Source: Chloroflexota bacterium (GTDB lineage Bacteria; Chloroflexota; Anaerolineae; Aggregatilineales; Phototrophicaceae). Taken from it: DNA of 36,112 bases. The notes under the pieces are model-generated. The model was not told where the DNA came from. It worked only from the letters and a program-made list of their open reading frames with translations, and ran no database searches. The first letter of the stretch is position 1, and the number at the start of each line of letters is the position of its first letter. Positions 1 through 9,016 of the stretch are shown here, one piece after another. The DNA lies in assembly GCA_028875245.1 (NCBI GenBank), contig JAPPEU010000003.1, forward strand, positions 1-36,112, given 5' to 3'. A program made the position numbers and the translations under genes.

Positions 1-50
1 CTTCTTTCCTTTGTGGTGAAAATGAATTTCCACCGACTTCGATACACTAC
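1..50. repeat. Right half of a foldback (MITE-like) intergenic element
   Basis: The first 50 bases match the right-hand half of the complete element at 17041-17210: TTTGTGGTGA near 10-20, then CACCGACTTCGATACACTAC at the end. Its reverse complement begins GTAGTGTATCGAAGTCGG, which is the same kind of terminus seen at 17041 and 36061. The left half lies outside the window. Confidence 0.6.
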
Positions 51-112
51 CGCGGCGTCGGACGAATGCGTCATCACTTGTTACAATTCACCAGGAGAAG
101 AGACAACGGGCG

Positions 113-1093
113 GTGATGATGACGATGAATGCGGACGATATCAGCAGTGTCGCCTGTGTGGGCGGCGGGACGATTGGCTTCTCCTGGGCGGTTCTCTTCG
201 CTCAGCATGGGATGCGGGTGAAACTTTACGATGTCTCCAAAGAGGCCCTCGGCGGAGCGAAGGCCGCGTTGCAGGCGTCTTATGATACGCTCGTCGACGC
301 TGGTGTGATGACGGCGGGGGAGGCCGCGGCCGCCCTCGATCGCATCAGCGCGACTACTGACCTGGCGGAGGCGCTTCGTGATGTGGACTTCGTGCAGGAA
401 TCGGGACCGGAACGGTATCGCATCAAGCGGGAGATTTACCGCCAGCTGGACGGGCTCGCGCGGCCGGATGTCGTGCTCGCTTCCAGCACCAGCGCCATGC
501 TGATGACGGAGATTCAGTCGGCGACAGCGCATCCCGAACGCTGCGTGGTGGCGCACCCGTACAACCCGCCGCATATCGTGCCGGCGGTGGAGATCGTGCC
601 GGGCGAAGCGACCTCAGCCGAAACTGTGGCTCTCGCCCGGGATTTCATGGCGCGCCTGGGCCGCGTGCCGGTGGTGGCGCGCAAGGAATGCCGCGGCCAT
701 ATCGTCAACCACATGCAGGCTGTATTGTATCGTGAGGCGTTATGGCTGGTGGGCAATGGCGTCGCCACGGTTGAAGAGATAGACCTCGCATTCCGTACTG
801 GACCCGGTTTGCGCCTAGCCCTTATGGGTCCCTTCATGGTGGGGATGTTGACCAGCCCCGGCGGCATGCGCGATACCATGCTCGATAGAAAGCTCGACCA
901 CAGCGCCGAAGATGATATTCCGTCGCGCGTCGAGCGGGAGGCGCCGCCGCGCAGCCCGGAAAACATGCGCGAATGGGCCGAGGTCTGCGTCGCGCAGATG
1001 GAAGCGTCGCTGGCGGATACGGATATGGAGCAGCTGAAAAAGTGGCGCGACAAGAAACTGCTGCAGATCCTTGATATGATTGCGGCGGATTAG
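113..1093 (+). CDS. 3-hydroxyacyl-CoA / L-gulonate 3-dehydrogenase-type NAD-dependent dehydrogenase
   Basis: A 326-residue two-domain dehydrogenase that would oxidise a 3-hydroxy acid or 3-hydroxyacyl substrate with NAD in the cytoplasm. The N-terminal Rossmann fold shows GGGTIG at residues 17-22. The catalytic region has SSTSAM followed by HPYNPPHIVPAVEI. HPxNPP is closer to the lambda-crystallin / L-gulonate 3-dehydrogenase / carnitine dehydrogenase branch than to fatty-acid-oxidation FadB (HFFNP). The C-terminal helical domain begins near GHIVNHMQAVLYREAL. Length is normal for a single-function enzyme. Four start codons lie close together (GTG 113, ATG 116, 119 and 125), with an AGGAGAAG ribosome site at 93-100; GTG 113 or ATG 116 fits the spacing best. 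The enolase-superfamily and SDR genes downstream are on the same strand but separated by repeat-filled gaps, so a shared operon is possible rather than shown. Exact substrate is not deducible. Confidence 0.85.
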   Translation: MMMTMNADDISSVACVGGGTIGFSWAVLFAQHGMRVKLYDVSKEALGGAKAALQASYDTLVDAGVMTAGEAAAALDRISATTDLAEALRDVDFVQESGPERYRIKREIYRQLDGLARPDVVLASSTSAMLMTEIQSATAHPERCVVAHPYNPPHIVPAVEIVPGEATSAETVALARDFMARLGRVPVVARKECRGHIVNHMQAVLYREALWLVGNGVATVEEIDLAFRTGPGLRLALMGPFMVGMLTSPGGMRDTMLDRKLDHSAEDDIPSRVEREAPPRSPENMREWAEVCVAQMEASLADTDMEQLKKWRDKKLLQILDMIAAD

Positions 1094-1329
1094 TCGGCGC
1101 AAGCGCTTTTCGTCGGTTGCGCATCGTATTCGGTTGAAACTGCAAAACATTAGCACCGAGGACACCGAGAAAGACGAGGACATAGAAGTACAGCCAAGTT
1201 TGCCATGCTAACTCTGATTGGCAGTCTGTCGCAAGTGTGGGCGAGCCACCGTCTCGCCCCTACGGCTTTCGATACGATTGAAGATGGAATTAAGCAGGTT
1301 TACGAAAAAAGAGACATAGGCATAAGCCG
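1094..1329. repeat. Intergenic region with a foldback half-element and a GTAGGGGCG-type palindrome
   Basis: This gap has no gene. A left-half copy of the foldback family lies at about 1121-1187 (GCATCGTATTCGGTTGAAAC, then CACCGAGGACACCGAGAAAG). At 1239-1263 there is a palindrome whose arms are GGGCGAG and CTCGCCC. It is followed at 1264-1298 by a tail (TTCGATACGATTGAAGATGG) that recurs with changes at 3744-3775. Confidence 0.6.
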
Positions 1330-2433
1330 ATGAAAATTACTGATGTGAAAACGACATACATCTTTATTCCGCATCTGGGCAGCATACAAGATGCGACCAT
1401 TCGCCATCCGACGCCGGGACGAGGTCAGTGTTTCGCGCATATCCTCACCGACGAAGGATTGCAAGGGCTGGGCACGGGCGATGGCGGGCGGGCGGCGCAG
1501 CTGCTGATTGATGAAACGCTCAAGCCCTTGTTGATTGGGCAGGACCCGCTGAGAATCGAAAAACTTTGGGACGATATGTTCTGGCGCCTGCGCGGTGTCG
1601 GGCGGAAGGGCTTGGCTTTCGCCGCCATCTCGGCGGTGGATATCGCCTTGTGGGATTTGAAAGCCAAGTATTTCAATGTGCCGCTCTACGAATTGCTGGG
1701 CGCTTATACCGATACAGTGCCCATTTATGGCAGCGGAGGCTGGACGCATTTCAGCGTCGACGAACTGGTCGCCGAGCAGGTTGGCTATGTCGAGCGGGGC
1801 ATGAAGTCAGTCAAGATGAAAGTGGGGAAGGATTTTGGCAAGAGCGAGAAAGAGGACATCGCGCGTTTGGCGGCCGTGCGCGAGGCTGTAGGCCCCGAGG
1901 TCGAAATCCTGATCGACGCCAACAATGGCTATTACGCCAAGCAGGCGATTCGCATGGCGCGCGAGTTCGAGCCTTATCGAGTCGGCTGGTTTGAAGAGCC
2001 GGTCCTGGCTGACGATATCGAGGGCTTGGCCGCCATCGCCGGCGCTATCGACATACCGGTCGCGACTGGCGAGCATGAGTACAGCAAGTACGGCTTTCGC
2101 GAGTTGATCGCCCGCGGCGGGGCGGATATCGCGCAGCCGGATATCGGGCGGGTCGGCGGTGTGACTGAGTGGATGAAGGTGGCGCATTTGGCGCATGCCT
2201 TTAATTTGCCCGTGGCGCCGCACGCCTTTCAGGTGGTGCATCTGCATGTCGCCTGCGCGACGCCCAACCTGCGCATCGTCGAATATTTGGGCATATCTGA
2301 GGAGTTTGATAAGCTGGTCTACACTGAATTCCCCGAGCCGGTGGATGGGATGTGGTCGCCTTATCGGGACAAGCCGGGCCTGGGCCTGGAATTGAATCCG
2401 GATGCGGTCAAGAAATACGGATCGGTGTTCTGA
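1330..2433 (+). CDS. Mandelate racemase / muconate lactonizing enzyme family protein (enolase superfamily)
   Basis: A 367-residue enolase-superfamily enzyme, expected to abstract a proton alpha to a carboxylate using Mg2+ and then dehydrate or racemise a sugar acid or related acid. The capping domain is residues 1-125, followed by the barrel. The catalytic KxK is K162-M-K164. Metal ligands are D196 (LIDANN), E222 (WFEEP) and E248 (ATGEHE). The His-Asp dyad typical of the mandelate racemase subgroup is D271 (QPDIGRVGG) and H298 (APHAF). All key residues are present, so it should be active. Length is normal. The ATG is preceded by AAGAGACATAGG, a weak ribosome site. The next gene is an SDR after a 260-base gap of repeats. 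Acid-sugar dehydratase (gluconate, galactonate or rhamnonate type) is the commonest role in this subgroup, but the sequence does not give the substrate. Confidence 0.88.
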   Translation: MKITDVKTTYIFIPHLGSIQDATIRHPTPGRGQCFAHILTDEGLQGLGTGDGGRAAQLLIDETLKPLLIGQDPLRIEKLWDDMFWRLRGVGRKGLAFAAISAVDIALWDLKAKYFNVPLYELLGAYTDTVPIYGSGGWTHFSVDELVAEQVGYVERGMKSVKMKVGKDFGKSEKEDIARLAAVREAVGPEVEILIDANNGYYAKQAIRMAREFEPYRVGWFEEPVLADDIEGLAAIAGAIDIPVATGEHEYSKYGFRELIARGGADIAQPDIGRVGGVTEWMKVAHLAHAFNLPVAPHAFQVVHLHVACATPNLRIVEYLGISEEFDKLVYTEFPEPVDGMWSPYRDKPGLGLELNPDAVKKYGSVF

Positions 2434-2693
2434 GGTTTGCGGGCTGCTTGTTGGCGCGGCAGCAAAATGGGACAGCATTCCAACGCTTCACCACAGCCCT
2501 TCGCGAGTCAGGACCCGGCTCACACAAAATAACGAACCCGCACAATGGGATTCTGTAGGGGCGGGCCATTGGGTCGCGTAGACACTGACCGCCGGTCGCC
2601 CGTCCATGTGATAGCGCGAGCTCGTAGGGCGAGCCACCGTCTCGCCCCTACAGTTGGCAGTGGTGGCGGGCAGGATGACAGGGGCCTGAAAAT
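2434..2693. repeat. Intergenic composite repeat (copy 1) with two palindromes
   Basis: The segment 2449-2539 (TTGTTGGC... then CTTCACCACAGCCC...CGGCTCACACAAAATAA) has a diverged copy at 3550-3650 behind the next gene. It is followed by an imperfect GTAGGGGCG-type palindrome at about 2555-2603 and a near-perfect one at 2624-2651 (arms GGGCGAG / CTCGCCC), identical in its core to the one at 1239-1263. No gene is seen. Confidence 0.65.
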
Positions 2694-3524
2694 ATGGAAA
2701 TTGAAGGCAAGACCGTTTTGGTCACCGGCGCCGCTCGTGGCATCGGGCGCGCGATTGCTGAGGCCTTTGCCCGCGAGGGCGCCAACGTTGCCGCCGCTGA
2801 CCTTGGCTCGCTGACGGTGAATCCCGGGGCTGATTGGCATTATGCCCTCTCCCCCGAGAGCGAGTTGGCGAAGACCGCGCGAGAGATCAGTGAGCGGGGA
2901 GGCGCTTGCATGGCGTTCGAGGTCGATGTCTCCGAGCGCGCGTCTTGTCAAAATCTGGTTTCGGAAGCGGTTGAGGCTTTTGGCGGTTTGGATATCCTGG
3001 TGAACAACGCGGGCATCATCAAGCTTGGGCAACTGGCTGATTTTGCCGAGGCGGAATGGGATCGCATTTTCGCTGTCAACGTCAAGGGCGCCTTCCTGAT
3101 GGCGCAGGCCACGATTCCTCGGATGGAGAAAAATGGCGGCGTCATCATCAATATCGCTTCGAACGCGGGGAAGCGCGGCTCCGCCTTCAACAGCGCCTAC
3201 TGCGCCTCGAAATTCGCGCTGATCGGCTTGACGCAATCCATGGCTGCCGAGCTGGCGGCGAGCGCCATTCGCGTGAATGCCATTTGCCCCGGCAACGTTT
3301 TCACGCCGATGCAATTTGATTATTTGGTCAAGCATCGCTTGCAGCAGTATCCCGGGCAGTCCTTTGAAGCGGCCTTTGACGCCTTTGTCGAAGAGACGGC
3401 GCCCTTGGGCCGCAAGCAGGCGCCGGCGGAGATCGCCGAGGCGGCGCTGTATATGGCGCGGGCCGACAGCGTGACCGGCGCGTCGCTCTCGGTCGATGGC
3501 GGCAGCGGGATCGGGTTGTCGTAA
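2694..3524 (+). CDS. Short-chain dehydrogenase/reductase (classical SDR)
   Basis: A 276-residue classical SDR that oxidises or reduces an alcohol/ketone with NAD(P). The cofactor motif TGAARGIG is at residues 11-18, with an acidic D37 ending strand beta-2 (AAADLGS), which favours NAD over NADP. NNAG is at 104-107. The catalytic set is S156 (NIASNAG), Y169 and K173 (YCASK). PGNVFTPM at 199-206 is the usual PG motif after the active site, and SVDGGSGIG ends the fold as in typical FabG-like enzymes. There is a small insert at residues 40-60 compared with the shortest members. Start at ATG 2694. With the two upstream enzymes it would make a plausible acid or sugar-acid oxidation set, but this rests on proximity only. 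Confidence 0.9.
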   Translation: MEIEGKTVLVTGAARGIGRAIAEAFAREGANVAAADLGSLTVNPGADWHYALSPESELAKTAREISERGGACMAFEVDVSERASCQNLVSEAVEAFGGLDILVNNAGIIKLGQLADFAEAEWDRIFAVNVKGAFLMAQATIPRMEKNGGVIINIASNAGKRGSAFNSAYCASKFALIGLTQSMAAELAASAIRVNAICPGNVFTPMQFDYLVKHRLQQYPGQSFEAAFDAFVEETAPLGRKQAPAEIAEAALYMARADSVTGASLSVDGGSGIGLS

Positions 3525-3816
3525 CGCTGTGCGCGCGGTTTGACCGCAACTTGTTGGCTCGAATGTGCCACTGCGAAATGCAGCAAATATCTACGGCTTC
3601 AACACAGCCCCGCGCGAGTGACAGCTCGGCTCACACAAAATAATGAACTCTGTACAGCGAGAACGTGTAGGGGCGACCAACCTGGTCGCCCGTCGCAGCT
3701 AAAGGATGCGCTTTCGGGCGACATGATAAGTCGCCCCTACAAATTTCGCTATGATTGCAGATGGAATTTGGTAGATTCATTAAATAAGTTGGCATTGGTG
3801 GCGGGCGGGGCAAGGG
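3525..3816. repeat. Intergenic composite repeat (copy 2) with palindromic module
   Basis: The segment 3550-3650 repeats 2449-2539 (shared CTTCAxCACAGCCC and CGGCTCACACAAAATAA). A compound palindrome follows at 3666-3740, opening with GTAGGGGCGACC, containing AGGATGCGCTTT, and closing with GTCGCCCCTAC. The inner AGGATGCGCTTT also appears at about 17354, and the tail 3741-3775 (TATGATTGCAGATGGAATT) resembles 1264-1298. No gene is seen. Confidence 0.65.
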
Positions 3817-6800
3817 TTAACCGCGTGACGCGATTAGGTCAATCGAATCCCAAGTGAACCAACCGCTGTTTAGTACGCGAACGGTGAGCGTGTTGCGCCC
3901 CTGGACGAGCGCCCCGCGCGGAAGATCCAGCGTCACTGTCTGCGGGAAGGCGAGGTGAGCGGGGTCCTGCTTCTGTATGCCCAATCCGGGCGGCAGGGTC
4001 GCTTTGAGGCGCAGATCATTGACCGTCACTTCCAGCTGAGTCGCATTGAGCGCTGATTGATCGGCGCTGTGCAAGCGCAGTCGCGCGGGCCGTCCCCAAG
4101 CGCGCGGACTATCAAAGACGAAGCGGGCGCGCCGAGCGGCATCCATGAGAAAGGGGAGGGCGGCCGGATCTAGTCGAGGGCCTTCGATCACAGTCTCCGC
4201 CATGTCGCCGATGCGGGACGGGTCCTCATAGCCGGCGAACTCGCGGCACATGGCATCGCGCCGGCCGATGGAAAAGATGATGTCCTCGCTTGGGGGGATG
4301 ACGATATCTTCGGCGTTCCAGCAGGAGATGCGCCAGCCGGTCTGCGCCAATGTGAGACCTTCGCGCGGGGCGGCGCGGATGGAGAGCCTGCGCCTTTCGC
4401 CGGGCGGGATGAAGGCGTAATTGTTCTCGATATCAAGGTCGGTGCGGTAGGCGAGCAGGGGGCGCGGCCGGCAGAATAGCGCCGTCACGGGCCCGTGATT
4501 TGCCAGGTCGATATGCAGCACGTCGGCGTCGCCGCCCGTATGGCCGGAGATATCGACCGCTTCCAGCACAGCCCCTCCTGGCCTCGCGGCGCCGGGCAAG
4601 AATGCGGCGAGGGGGGCGGGCGCATCGGCCGGGCCGAAGAGTTCTATGCGCTCGCTGAGCAGGCTGCCTTGCGCGTCGGCGAGCCGCAGCTCGACCAGCA
4701 AGTGTCTGGCAGCTTCGGCATCCAGGGGACCGGTAATGATGTCACCCAGCTTGAAGGCTTGCAGCGGCTCAATTGAAGCGCGGTCCTCAAACTGTGACAA
4801 TACACGCCCTCCAATATCGCGCACTGTCCAGCGCCAGCGCAGATTCGTCGCCGGCTCCGCCGCGTCGCAGGCCAGCCAAACCTCGGCCTTCAGTCCGGCG
4901 GAGGGATCATAGAGGCTGGACTCATATTTCAGTGACAGGCTGATGGGCGCCAGCGCTTGTTTCTGAAAGTCGTAGATCATCAGCGGCCGGCCGTCGTAAT
5001 CGACCAGATAGGGGCCGCCGCCGTTGGGCCAGGGTTCGTTGAGCACCCAGGTCAATATGCCGCCGATGCTTCGTCCGCGCCGGCGCAAGGCATCGACCGC
5101 ATAGCGCAGACCATGCGCGCCCAGGTATTGCCCGGCTTCCAGCAGTTCCTCAAGCGCGCTGACAGGGCCGAAGAGGGAAGCGAAGATGGATTTCAGCAGC
5201 CAGTGCTCTTTGGTGAAGACGGCTTGTACCACATTCTTGTGAATGAGGGCCGGGTTGTTTTCATCATAGGCGGGCCAGTGAAGCGCGGGCGGGATCTCGC
5301 GCTGCCAGACCTCGAGATGGGCCGGCGAATGACAGCCGAATTCGCCATAGCGCATCATCTTGTTCTCGCCGCGGCGCCAGCCAGTATCGCGCAGTTCTTC
5401 GTCATCGTAGTGCGTGTAATGCGTCTCCGGGTCGTAATGCCAGGGGCTGTGGCGGGCGCCCTGGATGGGGCAGGTGGCGCGGAATAGGCGGCTGTCTTCT
5501 TCGGCGACGATGCGCTCGAGCAGGTGCAGGGCGGGATGGTCGTCGCCTTGATACCACCACATTTCGTTGCCGCCCGACCACTCGATGATGCAAGGGTGGT
5601 TGCGATAGCGCTTGACAAGGCCGCGAATGGTCGCTTCGAGATTGGCAAGGAAGACGGCGTCGGTCTCCGGCCGGCAGCTCGACATGGGGAACTCCTGCGA
5701 GAGCATGATGCCCAGTTCATCGGCGAGGTCGAACATGTCTTCGGTCGGGAAGACCCCGCCGCCCCAGACGCGCAGGCTGTTCATGCCGGCGCTCGCCGCC
5801 AGACGAATGAGCCGGCAGCCGCGCTCGTTCATCCGCCCGAAGAGCAGATCCGGCGGCAGGATATTCGAGCCCAACATGCGCACAGGGCGGCCGTTGACCA
5901 CGAGCTGGTATGGATTGATGAACTCGGCCGGGGCGCCGTCGACCTGCTCCCAGCGGATTTCACGAATGGCGAAACGGGTCGCGCCTTCGGCCAGGAGAGC
6001 GCCGTCCGCCGCATCCAGCAGGCGCGCCTCCAGCGCATAGAGCGGCTGATCGCCCTGCCCGTTCGGCCACCAGAGTTCGGGGTCGTCCAGCCACAAGTCG
6101 GCCGCTATCACGTTCTCGCCCGGGCTGAGCTCGGCATCGACGCTGGCCGCTGCATCGACGCCATGCCCCTTGACGCGCAGATTCGCTCTGGCGGATAGCG
6201 CGCTCGCGCTGTCGATTTCGAGCTTGACGCGGACGCGGGCCCGATTGTAATCGTCCTGCGGCTCTGTCAGCACTTGGAGCCATTCGATGCGGGCGTCGCC
6301 GCTGGCTTCCAGGCGGACATCCTGCCAAATGCCGAGCGTGTAGACATTCACGCCCCAATCCCAGCCGAAGTTGGTCGGGCTTTTGAGATCCTTCAGCAGT
6401 TGCCGCGTCTGGTTGATGCCGTTGACGAAGAAATCGGGCCCCCATTCTTGCGGGTAATTCTCGCCGCCGCCGCTCATGGCGCCATCGGAAGCGGCCAGGA
6501 TGTGGACCAGTTCGGCCGGGATGCGTTCGATTCTGAGCGCCAGTTGGTTGCGCTCGCCGGGTTTGATGATGCCGGCGACATCATAACTGAAGCGGCGGAA
6601 CATGCCGGCATTGCTGCCCAGGCGCTTCCCGTTGAGCCAGACATCGCAGGCATAATCGACCCCGTCGAATATCAGTTTGAGTCGGCGTCCGGCCATGCGC
6701 GCGGGCAGCTCGAAGTCGCGGCGATACCACCAGTCTTTTTGCGCCGCCTCGGCCAAGCGCGGATCGCCAGCGCCATACCAAAGTGGCTTTAGCTGATGAG

Positions 6801-6972
6801 CCGCTTCCAGATCGGCCTGGATGTTGCCGGGGACGCTGGCGGGAATCCAGCCGGGCGCTGGCACGTCCGCTGATTGCAAGCCCTCGGCCTCGCCGTTAGC
6901 GGCCTGGTCTTCGCGGATGAACCAGTCCGCGCCGCTTAATGAGAGTGCCGCGGCGGATTGTGCGTCAGTCAT
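3817..6972 (-). CDS. GH2 beta-mannosidase-like glycoside hydrolase
   Basis: A large GH2 enzyme (1051 residues from ATG 6972) expected to remove beta-linked mannose or a similar sugar from oligosaccharide ends by a retaining mechanism. An N-terminal jelly-roll carries WYRRDFELP and DGVDYACDVWLNGKRLG. FGWDWG at residues 201-207 is characteristic of GH2 beta-mannosidases. The barrel contains LRVWGGGVFPTEDMFDLADELGI. The acid/base is E470 in SGGNEMWW and the nucleophile is E544 in RYGEFGCHS. No signal peptide is visible, so it is probably cytoplasmic and would act on imported oligosaccharides. The reading frame extends upstream to 7029, but ATG 6972 has a good GAGG ribosome site 9 bases ahead and sits next to the conserved start. 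It lies 78 bases behind the ATPase of an Opp-type importer on the same strand, supporting one operon. Specificity is inferred; another GH2 exo-glycosidase is possible. Confidence 0.85.
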   Translation of the reverse strand: MTDAQSAAALSLSGADWFIREDQAANGEAEGLQSADVPAPGWIPASVPGNIQADLEAAHQLKPLWYGAGDPRLAEAAQKDWWYRRDFELPARMAGRRLKLIFDGVDYACDVWLNGKRLGSNAGMFRRFSYDVAGIIKPGERNQLALRIERIPAELVHILAASDGAMSGGGENYPQEWGPDFFVNGINQTRQLLKDLKSPTNFGWDWGVNVYTLGIWQDVRLEASGDARIEWLQVLTEPQDDYNRARVRVKLEIDSASALSARANLRVKGHGVDAAASVDAELSPGENVIAADLWLDDPELWWPNGQGDQPLYALEARLLDAADGALLAEGATRFAIREIRWEQVDGAPAEFINPYQLVVNGRPVRMLGSNILPPDLLFGRMNERGCRLIRLAASAGMNSLRVWGGGVFPTEDMFDLADELGIMLSQEFPMSSCRPETDAVFLANLEATIRGLVKRYRNHPCIIEWSGGNEMWWYQGDDHPALHLLERIVAEEDSRLFRATCPIQGARHSPWHYDPETHYTHYDDEELRDTGWRRGENKMMRYGEFGCHSPAHLEVWQREIPPALHWPAYDENNPALIHKNVVQAVFTKEHWLLKSIFASLFGPVSALEELLEAGQYLGAHGLRYAVDALRRRGRSIGGILTWVLNEPWPNGGGPYLVDYDGRPLMIYDFQKQALAPISLSLKYESSLYDPSAGLKAEVWLACDAAEPATNLRWRWTVRDIGGRVLSQFEDRASIEPLQAFKLGDIITGPLDAEAARHLLVELRLADAQGSLLSERIELFGPADAPAPLAAFLPGAARPGGAVLEAVDISGHTGGDADVLHIDLANHGPVTALFCRPRPLLAYRTDLDIENNYAFIPPGERRRLSIRAAPREGLTLAQTGWRISCWNAEDIVIPPSEDIIFSIGRRDAMCREFAGYEDPSRIGDMAETVIEGPRLDPAALPFLMDAARRARFVFDSPRAWGRPARLRLHSADQSALNATQLEVTVNDLRLKATLPPGLGIQKQDPAHLAFPQTVTLDLPRGALVQGRNTLTVRVLNSGWFTWDSIDLIASRG

Positions 6973-7050
6973 CTTTAGGATCCTCGTATGACTTGCTCGT
7001 ATGGGCGACCTGGTAGAGCGCTCCTGCATCCTAGCCTCGGCGGGCGATGC

Positions 7051-8040
7051 TCAATCGTAGAGATAGCAGGCGACATCCCGCCGCGCTGACATTTCATCGT
7101 CATGGTTCGGCGCTTCCAGCTTTGGGCGCGCGCCCCAGCAGCGGTCCATTACCTGCGGGCAGCGGTCGGCGAAGAGGCAGCGGTCGCGATTTGCCGCCAC
7201 GCTGAGGCCGCTCGCTCCGATTTCGGTCAGAGGCGCGTCCGACAGGTCCTCTTTCCAGCGTTGGCGCGGGTCCGGCGTCGGAATTGAACTGATGAGCAGT
7301 TGGGCGTAAGGGTGCAGGGGGGCCTTCATCACGATTTTAGTGTCGCCCTGTTCCATTATCCGGCCCTGATAGAGCACGATGATCTCGCCGCCCAAATACA
7401 TCGCTGTCGACAAATCGTGGGTGATGAAAAGCGTCGAAATCCCGTGATTGTCGCGGAAGTCCTGAAGGATATTCAGGAAGGAAGCGCGCATGCCGGCGTC
7501 GATCATTGAGACGGGCTCATCGGCGACGATCAGGCGCGGGCGCATCAAATAGACGCGCGCCAGCATCAAACGCTGCCGCTGACCGCCGCTCAGTTGGTGC
7601 GGGTGTCTGTCGAGGACCTCTTCCGGGCGCAGGTCAACCGTGCGCAGAGCCTCCTCCATTTGCTCTCGCGCTTCCGCCTTGCTTTTGGCGAGCCCGAACT
7701 TGCGGATGACCAGCTTCAAGACGCGCTCGGCTTTGTAGACCGGGTTGTAGACGCTGTAGGGATCCTGGAAGACGGCTTGCACTTCGCTGCGGAATCTGCG
7801 ATTCCACTTGCGGTCGCCCTTGAAGATATCAGCGCCGTCGTAGAGCACGCGGCCGGCGGTCGGCTGCAGCAAGCCCAGAATGATGCGGGCGATGGTCGAT
7901 TTGCCGCTGCCGCTTTCGCCCACTAGGCTGACGATGGTCGGCTGCGCCGGCATGCGAAACGATACATCGTCAACCGCATGGGTTGGATTGCGCCCGCCGA
8001 ATATCTGGCGCAGGTTCTCGACCGTCAAGAGATCAGGCAT
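7051..8040 (-). CDS. Opp/Dpp-family ABC transporter ATP-binding protein (OppF-like)
   Basis: A 329-residue ATPase that would power import through the adjacent permeases. Walker A is GESGSGKST at residues 41-49, the signature LSGGQRQR begins at 150, and Walker B is LIVADEP at 170-176, followed by FITHDLS with the switch histidine. The C-terminus carries the oligopeptide-type extension RCLFADRCPQVMDRCW, with the CxFxxRCP cysteine motif typical of OppD/OppF and DppD/DppF. The frame stays open upstream to 8214, but ATG 8040 overlaps the stop of the previous ATPase by 8 bases and has GGAG just ahead, so it is the likely start. It lies downstream of OppD-like and permease genes, with the GH2 gene after it. 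Confidence 0.92.
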   Translation of the reverse strand: MPDLLTVENLRQIFGGRNPTHAVDDVSFRMPAQPTIVSLVGESGSGKSTIARIILGLLQPTAGRVLYDGADIFKGDRKWNRRFRSEVQAVFQDPYSVYNPVYKAERVLKLVIRKFGLAKSKAEAREQMEEALRTVDLRPEEVLDRHPHQLSGGQRQRLMLARVYLMRPRLIVADEPVSMIDAGMRASFLNILQDFRDNHGISTLFITHDLSTAMYLGGEIIVLYQGRIMEQGDTKIVMKAPLHPYAQLLISSIPTPDPRQRWKEDLSDAPLTEIGASGLSVAANRDRCLFADRCPQVMDRCWGARPKLEAPNHDDEMSARRDVACYLYD

Positions 8041-9016
8041 CGTCTCCGACCTCGGCATCATACAGGTGGCAGGCGGTCCAGCGTTCGGATGCTTGCGGCA
8101 GTAGCGCTGGCGCCTGTATCTGGCAGGGGCTGAATTTTTTTGGGCAGCGCGGGTGAAAGCGACAGCCGGTTGGATAATTCCAGGGGCTGGGCGCTTCGCC
8201 CGGCAAGCCTTCAACCCGCTGACCGCTTCCCCGCGGGATGGAGCCGATCAAGCCCTGCGAGTAGGGATGCAGGGGCGTTTCGAAGATGCCGTTCACCGTG
8301 CCCAATTCGGCGATTTTGCCGGCGTACATCACGGCGACGCGGTCGGCGACTTGAGCGACCACGCCCATGTCATGCGTGATGAGCAGGATGGTCGCGCCGA
8401 GCTCATCGCGGATGGCCGCCAGCTCCTGCAGGATTTGCCGCTGCGTGACCACATCAAGCGCGGTCGTCAATTCGTCGGCGACGATCAGCGCCGGCCGCAT
8501 GCTCACCGCCGCCGCAATGATGACGCGCTGGCGCATCCCGCCGCTCAATTCGTGCGGGTAGCTGTCCAGGAGCTTGCGCTCGAGATTGACCAACTCCAGC
8601 GCTTCGACCGATCGCTTGAAGGCTTCGTCGCTTGAAAGGCCGTGCTGCAGCAGCGTGTCCATCATTTGGCGGCCGACGCGCAAGACCGGATTCAGGGAAT
8701 TCATGGAGCCTTGCGGGATGTAAGAAAGATGGCGCCAGCGCAGTTCGCGCAATTCGCTTTCGGAGAGCTCCAGAAGCTCGAAAACGGCGCCGTCTCTCAG
8801 CCGCAGGGTCAGCGCGCCGGATTGCAGCACTTGGGGCGGCACGAGCAGGCGCATGATGGCGGTCGCGAGCGTGCTCTTGCCGCAGCCCGATTCGCCGACC
8901 ACGCCCAGGATTTCGCCCGCCTGCACATCGAGATCGACATGGCTGACCACCTGTGTGACCGCGCGGCGACCGCGCAAACCGGCCGAGAGCCCGCGGATCT
9001 CGAGCAGGGCCGGCAT
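8033..9016 (-). CDS. Opp/Dpp-family ABC transporter ATP-binding protein (OppD-like)
   Basis: A 327-residue ATPase, partner of the OppF-like protein. Walker A is GESGCGKST at residues 41-49, signature LSGGMRQR from 157, Walker B ALIVADEL at 176-183, then LLITHDMGV. The C-terminal extension shows [15 protein letters not shown], the usual cysteine motif of the family. Start ATG 9016 overlaps the TGA of the upstream permease gene by one base, and its stop overlaps the next ATPase start, so the operon is tightly coupled. All catalytic motifs are intact. Confidence 0.93.
   Translation of the reverse strand: MPALLEIRGLSAGLRGRRAVTQVVSHVDLDVQAGEILGVVGESGCGKSTLATAIMRLLVPPQVLQSGALTLRLRDGAVFELLELSESELRELRWRHLSYIPQGSMNSLNPVLRVGRQMMDTLLQHGLSSDEAFKRSVEALELVNLERKLLDSYPHELSGGMRQRVIIAAAVSMRPALIVADELTTALDVVTQRQILQELAAIRDELGATILLITHDMGVVAQVADRVAVMYAGKIAELGTVNGIFETPLHPYSQGLIGSIPRGSGQRVEGLPGEAPSPWNYPTGCRFHPRCPKKFSPCQIQAPALLPQASERWTACHLYDAEVGDDA

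Noticed and set aside
6973..7029. Upstream extension of the GH2 gene by 19 residues
   Set aside because: The extension is basic and unlike the family, while ATG 6972 has a well-placed ribosome site.
8041..8214. 58-residue N-terminal extension of the OppF-like ATPase
   Set aside because: It would overlap deep into the previous ATPase gene and shows no ABC homology; ATG 8040 gives the usual short overlap.
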